Assembly (NCBI GenBank): GCA_019787685.1
Contig: JAHNUO010000003.1
Location: 2,170,001-2,234,000, forward strand
Direction: 5' to 3'
Length of the DNA stretch: 64,000 bases
From: Chiua virens
Taxonomy: Eukaryota > Basidiomycota > Agaricomycetes > Boletales > Boletaceae
Part shown: positions 31,621 to 41,676 of the stretch, one piece after another
Layout of the letters: each line of letters starts with the position of its first letter
How positions within the stretch are numbered: the first letter of the stretch is position 1
The notes under the pieces: generated by a model
Database searches by the model: none
Seen by the model: only the letters and a program-made list of their open reading frames with translations
What the model was told of the DNA's origin: nothing
Program-made: the position numbers and the translations under genes

Positions 31621-34600
31621 GGAGGAAGACCGATTCGACGCCGGTATCTTCCCATTCTCGTACCCATGTACTTGTAACTGAGCTTTCGTCCCAATCTATG
31701 CAAATCCCTGTTAGATTGAACGTTACGGCTACTTCTCAAGACGTCGACACCCGCGCCCTCATTGACTCTGGGGCCCGGATCAACTGCATTGACTGGAACT
31801 TCGTCCAGAAACACAAATTCCCGAAGGATCGCCTTCCGAAACCAATCCCGGTTAGGAACGTAGATTCCACTATGAACAAGAACGGTGACATCAAATTCAC
31901 CACCACCCTCCGGATCGCTCTTGGCGGAGTGCTCCAGCGTATCAAGTTCCACGTCATCCACTGTGGTTCCGAAAACGTCATCCTCGGTCTCCCTTGGCTT
32001 AAAGCAACCAATCCGGTCATCGATTGGGTAGCAAAGACCATCACCGTCTCCACTCCGGAACCCGACCTACCCCCCATCACCACAGACGAACCCAAACACT
32101 CCGCCAGACTCGCTCACCCACCGCCCATCCGTCCCGTTCGCCACCTCGATGTCGATCCCATCTGGGACGGCAAACTCTACGACTACCTCGGCACCGAAAC
32201 TGGGCATCGTTTCACGACCCAATCCGTGCAACACTCTGTCAACCGCGTAATGCGCGCTGGACAACGCTTCGTTCGGACCACTCAACCCGAGAAGCTCACC
32301 AACGCTACCGCCCTTGCGGCCGCAGCAAAGAAACCCAAGATCACCCTCCCTTCGGAATACTCGGAATTCGAATCCGTATTCGCCAAGGAACCCTTCAATC
32401 AGATGCCTCCCTCGAGGTCCTGTGACCACGAAATCCATCTGAAAGACACCTTCGTACCCAAGGTCGGAAAGGTCTACCCCTTGTCCCCAGACGAGCGCAA
32501 GGCCACCGACGACTTCATCGACGAACACCTTGCCAATGGCAAGATCCACCCTTCCAACTCTCCCCAAGCGTCCCCCTTCTTCTTCGTCAAAAAGAAGGAT
32601 GGCAAACTCCGTCCTTGCCAAGATTACCGCTACGTCAACGAGCACACTGTTCGCGACGCATACCCCCTCCCCCTTATCTCCGACCTCGTCGACAAGCTAA
32701 AGGATGCCAAACTGTTCACCAAGTTCGACGTCCGATGGGGTTACAACAATGTTCGTATCAAGGACGGACACCAATGGAAAGCTGCGTTCATCACTCACCG
32801 CGGCCTCTTCGAACCCACAGTCATGTTCTTCGGACTGACCAACTCCCCCGCGACCTTCCAGCGTTTCATGAACGACTCTTTCCGCGACATGATCACCGAA
32901 GGATGGCTCGTCATTTACATGGATGACCTCCTTATCTTCTCTGAAGACGAGGCGACCCACATGGAGCGCACCAAACATGTTCTCGCTCGCATGAAGGAAC
33001 TCGACCTTCACTTGAAACTCGAAAAATGCCACTTCGCCACCACCGAAGTAGAATACCTTGGCATGATTGCCCGACCGGGCGAACTAGCCATGGACCCCGT
33101 CAAGGTCGCCGGTATTGCTGACTGGCCAACCCCTACTAAGCTCAAGGACGTCCGATCGTTCATGGGCTTCGCCAACTTCTACCGTCGGTTCATCCCCGAC
33201 TACTCGACCATCGCTCGCCCCCTCGTCGATCTCACCAAGAAAGATGCCCCTTGGACTTGGGGACCCGCCCAGGTCAACGCCTTCGATCACCTCAAAAAGG
33301 CCTTCACTACAGATCCGGTGCTCCGGTTTCCCGACTCCGCTCGCCCCTTCGCCATTGCCATGGACGCATCTAAACATGCGACCGGCGGTGTACTCCTCCA
33401 GACCGACGCAAACGGGGACTGGAAACCTTGTTCCTACCTCTCTCAGTCGTTCAACGCGGCAGAAAGAAACTATGACATCTACGACCGAGAACTCCTTGCA
33501 GTCATCCGGTCGCTCAAAGCTTGGCGCCATCACCTTCGGGGAAGCGCACACCCTGTCACGGTCTTTTCTGACCACAAGAACCTGACGTACTTCCGTCAGC
33601 CACAAAACCTGAACCGCCGACAAGCTCGTTGGTTACTTGACCTTGCCGACTTTGACCTGACGTTCTCCCACGTGCCCGGGAAACTCCTCGACGGTCCGGA
33701 TGCACTCTCACGCCGACCGGACCATATCTCCCCTGACTCCGATAACGAAAACGTCACACTCCTCCCGGATGACGTGTTCGTAAACCTTGTGACCCTGGAC
33801 TTGCAATCCCTGATTGCCAAATCGTCCGCCACTGACCCGCTGGTCTTGGACACCCTCAACGCCCTCGACGGTGGTCTCCCATCCTCATTCCGTGCCCGCC
33901 TCTCCGATTGGAAATACGACGCCGGCGTCCTGACGTATCAAGGTCGCGTCTACGTTCCTCCGAACCTCGAACTGCGGCAACAAATTGTCGCCAGACACCA
34001 TGATTCTCACTCCACCGGGCACCCCGGCTACTTGAAAACTCGCCAACTCGTCGCCGCCGAATTCTGGTGGCTGGGTCTTGCATCCTTCGTCCGCTCCTAC
34101 GTCTCCAGTTGCGCTGCTTGCCAGCAACACAAGGTCAACACCCACCCGACTACCCCTCCTTTGTCCCTGATTCCCTCCGCGTGCTCCCGCCCCTTCCAGA
34201 ATGTATCCGTGGATCTCATCACGGATCTACCCACATCGGCGGAGGGCTACAATTCTCTCATGGTCGTGGTCGACCACGGCCTTACGAAGGGGGTAATTCT
34301 TTGCCCCACAGTGAAAACCGCCGACTCCGCAGGTATTGCCTGCCTCTTTTTCCACAAAGTATACACCCGATTCGGCCTCTACGACAAGATCATCTCCGAC
34401 CGTGGCCTGCAGTTTGCTTCTGCTTTCGCAAAAGAACTCTCCCGGCTCATCGGATACTGCCTTTCCCTGTCCACCGCGTACCATCCCCAATCCGATGGTG
34501 AGACAGAACGAGTCAACCAAGAAGTAGAGACCTATCTCCGCATGTATTGCCAAAACAACCCGGAGAAATGGGCCGATCTACTCCCTATGGCCGAATTCGC

Positions 34601-35339
34601 ACACAACCACCGCCCTTACTCCGTCACCGGCAAGTCGCCGTTCTTCTTGATGATGGGATACGAACCCCGTCCCCTACCCACGATCATCGCCGATACCAAT
34701 CTCCCCGCCGTCAAAGAACGCCTTGACGTCCTATCTGCAGCCCGGGACGAAGCCCTCGCAGCACACGAACTCGCCTGCCAAGCCATGAAAGCCCGATCCT
34801 TCCGCAAATTCAAACCGTTTGCTAAAGGAGACCAAGTCTGGCTCGAAGCCCGAAACCTGAAACGGGAGCTCATCTCCCCAAAACTCGCATCTCGCCGAGA
34901 AGGACCCTTCTCCGTCACGGAGGTCCTTTCTCCGCTCACCTACCGACTCCGCCTCCCTAAGACCTGGAAGATCCATCCGGTCTTCCACGCTTCTCTGTTA
35001 TCGCCCTATCACGAGACAGAAACCTACGGCGCGAACTTCCCGAAACCCCCACCTGACCTTATCGCTGGAGAAGAGGAATACGAAATTGAACGGATCTTAC
35101 GCCACACGCGGAACCCGCTCAACCGCAAGTTCCTGATCCGATGGAAAGGATATTCCGCCGCCGATGACTCATGGGAACCCAAGTCCAACTTAGGAAACGC
35201 CAAGGAAACGGTCGACGCTTATAAGCGGACCCATCCGAAGGATTTCCCCTCCAACAGATCTCCTTTCCATCCCACCACCACGACCACCTCGCTCCCCACT
35301 TCGACCACCTCCACCAGTCTCCGTCAAAATCAGTCTTGA
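31611..35339 (+). CDS. Pol of element C: protease, RT, RNase H, integrase, chromodomain
   Basis: It is about 1242 residues from the slippery site. Protease: LIDSGARINCID (~31758) and ILGLPWL. Reverse transcriptase: SPFFFVKKKDGKLRPCQDYR, TKFDVRWGYNNV and the catalytic YMDD (~32916-32930). RNase H: AMDASKHATGGVLLQ and FSDHKNLTYF. Integrase: HDSHSTGHPG..C..C zinc domain, then DLITDLP, SDRGLQF and GETERVN holding Asp, Asp, Glu. The chromodomain (YEIERIL..NRKFLIRWKGYSAADDSWEP) is at ~35080-35200. WWLG in place of WWPG and RGLQF in place of RGPQF are likely missense changes. The open stretch that extends upstream into LTR B is an artefact of the insertion. Without element B, gag-pol would be intact. 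Confidence 0.9.
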   Translation, partial: GFLRRKTDSTPVSSHSRTHVLVTELSSQSMQIPVRLNVTATSQDVDTRALIDSGARINCIDWNFVQKHKFPKDRLPKPIPVRNVDSTMNKNGDIKFTTTLRIALGGVLQRIKFHVIHCGSENVILGLPWLKATNPVIDWVAKTITVSTPEPDLPPITTDEPKHSARLAHPPPIRPVRHLDVDPIWDGKLYDYLGTETGHRFTTQSVQHSVNRVMRAGQRFVRTTQPEKLTNATALAAAAKKPKITLPSEYSEFESVFAKEPFNQMPPSRSCDHEIHLKDTFVPKVGKVYPLSPDERKATDDFIDEHLANGKIHPSNSPQASPFFFVKKKDGKLRPCQDYRYVNEHTVRDAYPLPLISDLVDKLKDAKLFTKFDVRWGYNNVRIKDGHQWKAAFITHRGLFEPTVMFFGLTNSPATFQRFMNDSFRDMITEGWLVIYMDDLLIFSEDEATHMERTKHVLARMKELDLHLKLEKCHFATTEVEYLGMIARPGELAMDPVKVAGIADWPTPTKLKDVRSFMGFANFYRRFIPDYSTIARPLVDLTKKDAPWTWGPAQVNAFDHLKKAFTTDPVLRFPDSARPFAIAMDASKHATGGVLLQTDANGDWKPCSYLSQSFNAAERNYDIYDRELLAVIRSLKAWRHHLRGSAHPVTVFSDHKNLTYFRQPQNLNRRQARWLLDLADFDLTFSHVPGKLLDGPDALSRRPDHISPDSDNENVTLLPDDVFVNLVTLDLQSLIAKSSATDPLVLDTLNALDGGLPSSFRARLSDWKYDAGVLTYQGRVYVPPNLELRQQIVARHHDSHSTGHPGYLKTRQLVAAEFWWLGLASFVRSYVSSCAACQQHKVNTHPTTPPLSLIPSACSRPFQNVSVDLITDLPTSAEGYNSLMVVVDHGLTKGVILCPTVKTADSAGIACLFFHKVYTRFGLYDKIISDRGLQFASAFAKELSRLIGYCLSLSTAYHPQSDGETERVNQEVETYLRMYCQNNPEKWADLLPMAEFAHNHRPYSVTGKSPFFLMMGYEPRPLPTIIADTNLPAVKERLDVLSAARDEALAAHELACQAMKARSFRKFKPFAKGDQVWLEARNLKRELISPKLASRREGPFSVTEVLSPLTYRLRLPKTWKIHPVFHASLLSPYHETETYGANFPKPPPDLIAGEEEYEIERILRHTRNPLNRKFLIRWKGYSAADDSWEPKSNLGNAKETVDAYKRTHPKDFPSNRSPFHPTTTTTSLPTSTTSTSLRQNQS

Positions 35340-36013
35340 CCCACCGCTCCTGTGCAAACTTGCTGCGCAGCCTTGTCTTTGATCTACCCCGCCTAGGAGG
35401 AACCCATACCTTAGCCGCGTCAGGATCCCCAGCCCTAGTCGTGTTCGACTGAGGGAAACCACTGCCCTGGCTCCACCGCTCAAGGTCCCCTCGCTTGGCA
35501 ACCTTGATCTCTGTACCCTTGTCGACCTCTTCATTGAGTGTTCGCTCTCTTCCATGGTCTTTGACTGGTTTCGTTGATCACCTCTGTCCCCTCGTCGACC
35601 TCTTCATCAAGTGTCTCCTCAGTCTCCTCTCATCACCCTCTACCCTGCTTCATCGCAGACCTGCCTGCTCCTTAGCACGAGCCTACAACTGCTTCCGTTC
35701 CCTGATCCCTTGTCATCCTCCGACTCCCCGTATCAAACTCGCTATATCTCCTGATCTACCGCGTCGGACCCTTCGATTCTTGCACCATTGGATAGCCACC
35801 GTCCTTAGCTTTCCATCGCCGTCCTGATCGCCTTGATCGCCTCACTCCTCCCTGAGATATGCGCATCTTCGTCGCATCCCCTCCTGGTCGCACTGGACCA
35901 CTCCCTGGACGCCTTTTCTTTTGTCCAAATCCTCTCCTCGCTTGTTCCCGAGCCTCTGGGACCCTTATTAGGATTGTCTTCGCTTGGCACCTCGACCCCT
36001 AGCACGGGGGTAA
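35340..36013 (+). other. 3' untranslated region and polypurine tract of element C
   Basis: Unlike F and F2, no zinc-knuckle extension follows the chromodomain; the frame stops at 35337-35339. A direct repeat TCGACCTCTTCATYRAGTGT occurs twice (~35521 and ~35599). The polypurine tract agcacgggggtaa ends at 36013, next to the 3' LTR. Confidence 0.7.
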
Positions 36014-36624
36014 TGTTACAACTTTTCTCTTTTGCCTTGTCGACTCCATTTCCCAATGGACTCTTACCTAGCTCTTCCGCTCTATGACCCACTCCCCATA
36101 CTTGCGGAGATCATATCGCTCCATAGCATGGTAGCTTCTTAGTTCCTTGATCGGTCGTCGTTGCACGACTCCCTCTTCTCACGAAGTGTCCCCACTTCAC
36201 CTTTGTTCCCTTTACTTAGTTCTTCCCTTCGTTGGAACACCCTTTATATCAAACGTATATAACTCGCAGCGATACTCCCTCCATACCACTGTACTTCTGT
36301 AGTACCCGCAATACTAGCTGAGTATCTCTGCTCCACTCGCCACAGCGCCTGTGACCACTCGACTGGACTACTCTTAGTCCATTAAACACTCGGACTCTTC
36401 GTAGTCAACCCTCGACCGTCCCTCGGGTATAGATTCCCAACAGGACAATTCTCAGCAACGCCTGAGTCTTCACTCGTCTCTCTGGTAGCATTCAGCTGAC
36501 CAGAAACCCTTGTTCAACTCTTCAGCGCACCACGTATCAAGTGGTGGTTGTTTGAGTTATCGCAGCCACTTGGTACTTGGCGCTTTTGCGGCTACGCTAG
36601 GTCCTACCCGGAACTATCGTAACA
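36014..36624 (+). repeat. 3' LTR of element C
   Basis: It is 611 bp, TGTTACAACTTTTC..ACTATCGTAACA, the partner of 19625-20235, followed by the target duplication gttat. Confidence 0.93.
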
Positions 36625-36943
36625 GTTATCGCAAATCACATCTGTCACTTTGTCACGCCTTGTCAGCAAGTTGTGTCCACAGCATACAACTTTTCAACAT
36701 AACAGACAATACCCTGCATTACTGGGGTATTCATAAATTCGGTAACCACACGATGGGCTGTGTGAGCATGCTGTAGACCGATGGGCCATGTTCACAGGTG
36801 CTGCGATCATTTCTGTCGACCAACGGGCCACATCACAGGGACAGTATTTTGTTTCTAGGATCTGGAGTAGGTGCTCCAACCCGCATACATTCACCTTTTC
36901 GCCATTGCTTCATTCCAACTCTCTTCGATCACTCATCCGAGCC

Positions 36944-37675
36944 ATGTCATCAATTCTCAACACCGCTGTGATGCTGCATCTCAGTGAGATCAACTATCTC
37001 ACTTGGCATGTCCGTATGCATGCATTGCTCATCTGCACTAATCTCTGGGGCATCGTGTCGGGCAGGGAGACTATGCCAGATCCAAGCACAGCCACCCCGG
37101 CTGCCATCGAAGTGTTTACCTCACACCAACTCAAAGCTGCTGCCAAGATCATGCTATACATTGAAGACAGCCAAATTGTCCATGTCCAGGGTGACAATCC
37201 CAAAGTCATCTGGGATGCACTCACCAGTGTCCATCACACTCGTGGCCTCTCCACCCAGCTCGCTGCTATGTGCAAATTCTCATGCATGGAAAAATGTCCC
37301 AAGCAGTCTATCACGTTGTGGATTGGTGATGTGAAGGCCCAGGCATACCTCATGACAGACATCAGGATCAAGCTTTCAGATCTCCTTACCATTGTTGCCC
37401 TCGATACCGTCAAACCTGATGAGCTTACACTTGAACTTGCCATCTCTCGTTTGCTCAACAAGGAAGAGCACCATCTCAGTTGCAAACAGCTCAATGATTA
37501 CAAAACAGCGCTCATCAAGGGTGACTCCAAAAACTTGGACGCCACCTTCACTGCTCGTTCTAGGGTCAACATCACCTGTTTCAAATGCAGAAAGAAGGGC
37601 CACTATGCTAAGGATTGTTCACAAGCGAAGGAGCATGCTAATCTTGTCGATGAGGCCCCTGATGCCACTTGGTAA
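36944..37675 (+). CDS. Gag of element E (only gene of the element)
   Basis: The start at 36944 (MSSILNTAVMLHL) matches the copia-type gag beginning; the frame is open further upstream to 36788. The protein is 243 residues from this ATG. It has the gag signatures LSEINYLTWHVRMHALLI, VIWDALTSVHH and a late LLNKEEH, and a CX2CX4HX4C knuckle (CFKCRKKGHYAKDC, ~37579-37620) near the C-terminus. The frame has no stops. It would coat the element RNA but cannot copy it, so replication must rely on another copia element. Confidence 0.8.
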   Translation: MSSILNTAVMLHLSEINYLTWHVRMHALLICTNLWGIVSGRETMPDPSTATPAAIEVFTSHQLKAAAKIMLYIEDSQIVHVQGDNPKVIWDALTSVHHTRGLSTQLAAMCKFSCMEKCPKQSITLWIGDVKAQAYLMTDIRIKLSDLLTIVALDTVKPDELTLELAISRLLNKEEHHLSCKQLNDYKTALIKGDSKNLDATFTARSRVNITCFKCRKKGHYAKDCSQAKEHANLVDEAPDATW

Positions 37676-37781
37676 TTTTCATTTAAATTTTGGACTTTCA
37701 GGGGGTGCACACATTATTTTTCATCACCTTGTTATTCACTCATTTGTTCCGAGCTTGGACTCACTCACAATTCAGGGGGTG
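37676..37781 (+). other. Short 3' region of element E with two G-runs
   Basis: Two copies of TTCAGGGGGTG (37698-37708 and 37771-37781) lie after the gag stop. The second is directly at the 3' LTR and is the probable polypurine tract; the first could be a second priming site. Confidence 0.55.
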
Positions 37782-37950
37782 TGTTGGAGTAGAATTGTTT
37801 GTCGTATCATCCCACTGCTTACATAATTAGCTACCTAGTTTATTTCGTAGTCGTCTGTTGCACCGTTCCTCGTCTGTTATTGCGAATCACATCTGTCACT
37901 TCATCACGCCTTGTCAGCAAGTTGTATCTGCAGCATACAACTTTTCAACA
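37782..37950 (+). repeat. 3' LTR of element E
   Basis: It is 169 bp, TGTTGGAGTAGAATTG..CTTTTCAACA. The matching 5' LTR is split at 19526-19624 and 36630-36699. Confidence 0.9.
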
Positions 37951-38021
37951 CCTTGGTGTATCAGCAGGAAGTGAATCCAATTGGATTTTCATGCATCCTA
38001 GCAATGCAATATTCACTTCTG

Positions 38022-38725
38022 TGTTACGATAGCTCCGGGTTGGAACTAGCGTAGCTGTGAAAGCACTAAGTACCAAGTGGCTGTGATAACTCAAACAACC
38101 ACCACTTGATATGTGGTGTGCTGAAGAGTTGAACGAGGGTTTTTGGTCAGCAGGTTGCTACCAGAGAGACGAGTGAAAACTCAGGCATTGCTGAGAATTG
38201 TCAGGTTGGGAATCTATACCTGAGGAATGGTCAAGGGTAAAGGGTTGACTATGATGAGTCTGAGTGTTCTAGAAGGACTAGGAGTAGTCTGGTTGAGTGG
38301 TCACAGGCACAGAGGCGAGTGGAGCAGTGATACTCAGCTAGATTGTGGATATCAAGACTAGGGTACAGGAGTAACACTGCAAGGTATTTATACTATGGAA
38401 ATTGTGCACAGACAAAGTGTCCAAAAGGGGTGGCCAAGAAGAGCGGAAGGGATAAAGGCCAAAAGGAGGAATTGTATGATGCGATGGCAGTAGACAATGA
38501 CAAAGATGAAATGACAAATGTGAAGCCATTGGATGATGACGAGAAAGGAATGAATAAGCGCGATGCCATCAGATGATGACACGAAAGGAAAAGAGTAAGC
38601 ATGCAGGTAATGCTGATGCTGGTTATGTAATAGTAAATGAGTACGGATGAACATACAAAGATACCTAGGTATTGAGTGAAGTGAAGTAGTACAAGTGAAA
38701 TCAAAGAAAGAAAGAAATCGTAACA
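38022..38725 (-). repeat. Solo LTR, family F, in element D
   Basis: It is 704 bp on the minus strand, TGTTACGATTTC..AGCTATCGTAACA, with a perfect 5-bp target duplication ttctg (38017-38021 and 38726-38730). Removing it restores IFTS-AHAIFDEN of the D integrase linker. The primer-complement word appears as AGTCTTGATAT, one base off. Confidence 0.92.
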
Positions 38726-39490
38726 TTCTGCTCATGCCATTTTTGATGAGAACCTGTTCTCTCATTGTCTAGGGGCTCAGCCTCACAGGCTGGTATGCAG
38801 TGCACCACACAACCCACCTCCTCATCATGACCATCACTCTGAACCAGAGGATTTCTCCTCTGATGAGTCTGATGCACCTCAACATGCTCCTCATCAACCT
38901 GTCATACAACCAGAAACACCAATGCAACCGGAATGCCTGGAAGCACCAGAAGCACTGGAACACTGGCAAGAAACACCACCACCCCCAGTGATCCCTTCTT
39001 GTGCTCCTAGACTGCCTCCAGCAGCCCCTCTAGCTTTACCACGTCACAGTGAAAGAATTAAAAACCCTCCTAGATGACCTGGGAATGTGTATGGAGAACA
39101 GAGATGCCCTTTGAAACAACTCAAAGAAATTGAGAGAGAATCATGCTGGAAGGAGATGATTGGTGAATCATCGAGTACTCCACATGAATGTGCAACACCA
39201 GACATCCCTGGTGGCCTCCCACCCTCACCAACTCCATCAGAAGATGATGTAGAACACCTGACCAGGGAAGGGGGAGATGCTTTATTGCATTATCTATGTG
39301 CTCATGCAGTTCTGCTCGGAAACTCTGAAAGTCAACTATAGAGACTGGTCATACCATGACATACTTAACCTCCCTTACCAAGAGGCTCTGGCATAAAGCT
39401 TGTGAGGAAGGGCTACAAATTATGAAAGATCGCAAAGTCTTTGAAGTCACAGACTGTCCACCCAACTGAAAGGTTATAAAAAATAGATAG

Positions 39491-40873
39491 GTGCTTGATG
39501 TCAAATCAGATGGTCGCAAGAAAGCCTGCCTAGTTGCCAAAGGCTTCTCACAGGTAGAAGGGCTTGACTTTGATGAAATCTTCAGCCCAGTTGTATGCTT
39601 TGAGACAGTGCAATGCATGCTTGCTCTATCTGCTCTCAATGATTGGCACATATCAGGACTTGATGTTCGATCTGCCTTCCTATATGGAATACTGGAAGAG
39701 GAACTCTACATGGAGTTTCCTGAAGGGTTTGTGCCTCCCAACTCAAAAGGCAAAGTCCTCTGACTACTCCAAGCCATCTATGGCTTAAAACAGGCAGGTT
39801 TAGCCTGGTGGAAATCTTTAGATCAGTCGATGCAGGCACTAGGCTTCAAGCGACTTAGAACAGACGCTGGCCTCTTTATCTATCACAATGGAAAAGATAT
39901 CATCCTAGCGATTATCTATGACGATGCCCTTTTCTGTGGACCCAGTAAAACTTTAGTAGATAAGCTAAAGGCTGCATTCATGAAGAAGTGGGAATGCTGT
40001 GATCTGGGTGAAACACATGAATTCCTCAGAATGAATATATGTTGAGAAGGTCATAGGATCCTCATAGACCAAGTCTCATACCTTGACAAAGTGCTTGAGC
40101 GCTTTAGCATGACAAATGCCAAGCCTGCTTGTACTCCCTTACTGCAGGGATATTACCCAGCAAAGAATGATGCCTCTGTAAATCTAGAGTTGCAGACACA
40201 CTTCCAGACAGTGATAGGCTCATTAATATATCTTATGATTGGCACACAACTGGATATCGCCTATGCTGTAACGCAATTGGCTAGACAATCCGCAAATCCC
40301 TCACAGGAGCACCTTGATAAGGCCCTGTATATATGCCGTTACTTAGCCAGCACTCACGATTATTCACTTGTGTTTGATGGATCTTCTGGCAAAGGGATTA
40401 TTGCCTTCACTGATTCTGACTGGGGTCAAGATAAGATTACCAGTCATTCCCAAACTGGCTTTTACATGAAGCTAGCAAATGGTGTTTTCCTCTGGAATTC
40501 ACACCTGCAGAAAACCACAGCCCTCTCTTCTACAGAAGCTGAGTACATGGCTTTGAGTGATTGTTCTCGCCAGGCTGTATGGATTTTTCAAATGATGGAA
40601 GAACTCGGATACCATCTAAAACCAATCCCAATCTGTGGTGACAATCGGGGATCACTATTCATAGCTCAGAACCCAGTCACTGAAAAGTGTTCCAAACACA
40701 TCCACATCTGCTACCATTTTGTATGAGATGCAGTAATGATTTACAAACAAGTAGAGCTACTTTATGTTCCTGGAGATGACAATCCAGCAGATATGTTCAC
40801 TAAGAACCTTTGACATGTCAAGTTCAAGAAGTTTTGCTCCTTACTTGGTTTAGAATTTTACTCGCTAGCCTAA
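39491..40873 (+). pseudogene. Copia reverse transcriptase and RNase H of element D
   Basis: It is a single frame to a natural TAA at 40871. Reverse transcriptase: KACLVAKGFSQVEGLDFDEIFSPVV, DVRSAFLYGILEEELYM, IYGLKQAG and an IYDDALF catalytic block in place of the usual YVDD. RNase H: FTDSDWGQDK, STEAEYMALS and the KHIHICYHFV block. Four in-frame TGA codons (39761, 40043, 40724, 40811) fall where relatives usually have Arg, for example KVL-R-LLQAIYGLKQ and YHFV-R-, as expected from CGA to TGA change. It is inactive. Confidence 0.85.
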
Positions 40874-40920
40874 CAGCTTGTGCAAAAGTCCTTTCTTATG
40901 CCTGAAGTGTCTCCATACAC

Positions 40921-40934
40921 AAGGCAAGGGGGAG
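40921..40934 (+). other. Polypurine tract of element D
   Basis: AAGGCAAGGGGGAG lies directly before the 3' LTR and is the usual plus-strand primer site. Confidence 0.75.
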
Positions 40935-41310
40935 TGTTGGAACATGTATAAACTGTTCGGACTGTTCTGGGTAGTTCCCGCATTTCTGAGGCTTCTGCTT
41001 CCAGAAGTTCCAAGGTTCCTGTGCTCTGGAAGTACCGGAACAACTATAGACTTATTGTAGTACCTTAGGCACTACAATACAATTAGTTACAATCATCAAT
41101 GCAGTACCATTACCCCTCACTACAGGTACAGCATAGCATTACAGTAAATATACAAACATGTTCTACTGTACATATATACAGAATAACAATCTTCTCTCTC
41201 TCCATCCTCCACAATATTGTCTTAAGCTTCACCATCAGGTATGTAAGTCACCAGAGTAGTGACTCTGCCCTTGGGACAACTGGGTCCTATGGAACAGGTC
41301 TGTTCTAACA
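40935..41310 (+). repeat. 3' LTR of element D
   Basis: It is 376 bp, TGTTGGAACATG..CTGTTCTAACA, followed by attct. Compared with the 5' LTR it has many point changes and small length differences, so D is older than C and B. Confidence 0.9.
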
Positions 41311-41676
41311 ATTCTGGGTTGCACCTGTGATCCTTGCTTCAAAGCTAAGGGCTGGTGCAACAAGTCAAGTGGTCAGGGTGTAAAGAGTGGGCTGTCAGTT
41401 GAGAAGTGGCAACTAGCAGATCCTAAGGCCAAGGCTGTGGGTAGGACCTCTCTCCTTGGATTGCATCAACTCAGCTGATTTTTTTTATAGCATTACCTGT
41501 TATCAAGGTTACCATCCTAGCTCACAAGGCTGTGGTTGATCCTTCACCTGCAACTCCTCTGACACTGGATGCGCCTGAGCCGCTCTTCTACAAGTCCAAG
41601 CCCATGTCTCTACTCCCTTTTCAAGATGAGGGGGAAGAAGTAGAGTTGCCCAAGAAGAAGTCTAAGACTGGCTCAC

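Larger units (their letters stand above)
19625..36624 (+). mobile_element. Element C: chromodomain Ty3/gypsy retrotransposon (about 6.9 kb without element B)
   Basis: Two 611-bp LTRs (19625-20235 and 36014-36624; TGTTACAAC..CGTAACA) and a perfect 5-bp target duplication gttat (19620-19624, 36625-36629) place it inside the 5' LTR of element E. Order: primer site, gag, -1 frameshift site, pol (protease, reverse transcriptase, RNase H, integrase, chromodomain), polypurine tract. It is CpG-rich and its frames are open, but element B is inserted at the gag-pol junction, so this copy cannot make a normal gag-pol. Confidence 0.92.
19526..37950 (+). mobile_element. Element E: gag-only LTR element (about 1.4 kb without nested insertion)
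   Basis: Both LTRs are 169 bp (TGTTGGAG..TTCAACA): the 5' copy is 19526-19624 plus 36630-36699, split by element C, and the 3' copy is 37782-37950. The target duplication ccttg (19521-19525, 37951-37955) is perfect. The interior is only about 1.1 kb and codes for a gag with one zinc knuckle. There is no protease, reverse transcriptase or integrase. It matches the structural class called TR-GAG or non-autonomous gag-only elements. Confidence 0.88.
19333..39490 (+). pseudogene. Copia integrase C-terminus and linker of element D (split)
   Basis: Fragments at 19333-19525, 37951-38021 and 38726-39490 belong to one gene. The first reads WKTPYELLTGQKPSISHLHVFGYGAYVHLP, the typical integrase C-terminal block. 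The second (GVSAGSESNWIFMHP..IFTS) continues it across element E. The third (AHAIFDEN, then a Pro/His/Glu-rich linker) continues across the solo LTR. Several stops are present around 39080-39490. Joining at the target duplications ccttg and ttctg restores the order, which supports the nesting model. Confidence 0.75.
14268..41310 (+). mobile_element. Element D: Ty1/copia retrotransposon (about 6.4 kb without nested insertions)
   Basis: The LTRs (14268-14635 and 40935-41310) begin TGTTGGAACATG and end TTCTAACA, with a 5-bp target duplication attcc/attct, one copy changed C to T at a CpG. The domain order gag, protease, integrase, reverse transcriptase, RNase H is that of Ty1/copia. It is interrupted by a Tc1-type element (17799-19332), by element E (19526-37950) and by a solo LTR (38022-38725), each with its own target duplication. 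The coding frames contain several stops, so it is inactive. Confidence 0.9.

Noticed and set aside
32024..34988. Many alternative-frame ORFs overlapping C pol
   Set aside because: They are shadows of a GC-rich, CpG-rich true coding frame, and none shows a motif.
35495..35827. A 110-residue protein after C pol
   Set aside because: It has no similarity to the F/F2 extension, is Leu/Ser/Pro-rich and sits in the 3' untranslated region before the polypurine tract.
14268..41310. Two independent copia elements (14268-19525 and 37951-41310)
   Set aside because: The domains are complementary rather than duplicated, the LTRs form one pair with an attcc/attct duplication, and the integrase frame rejoins across element E at ccttg.
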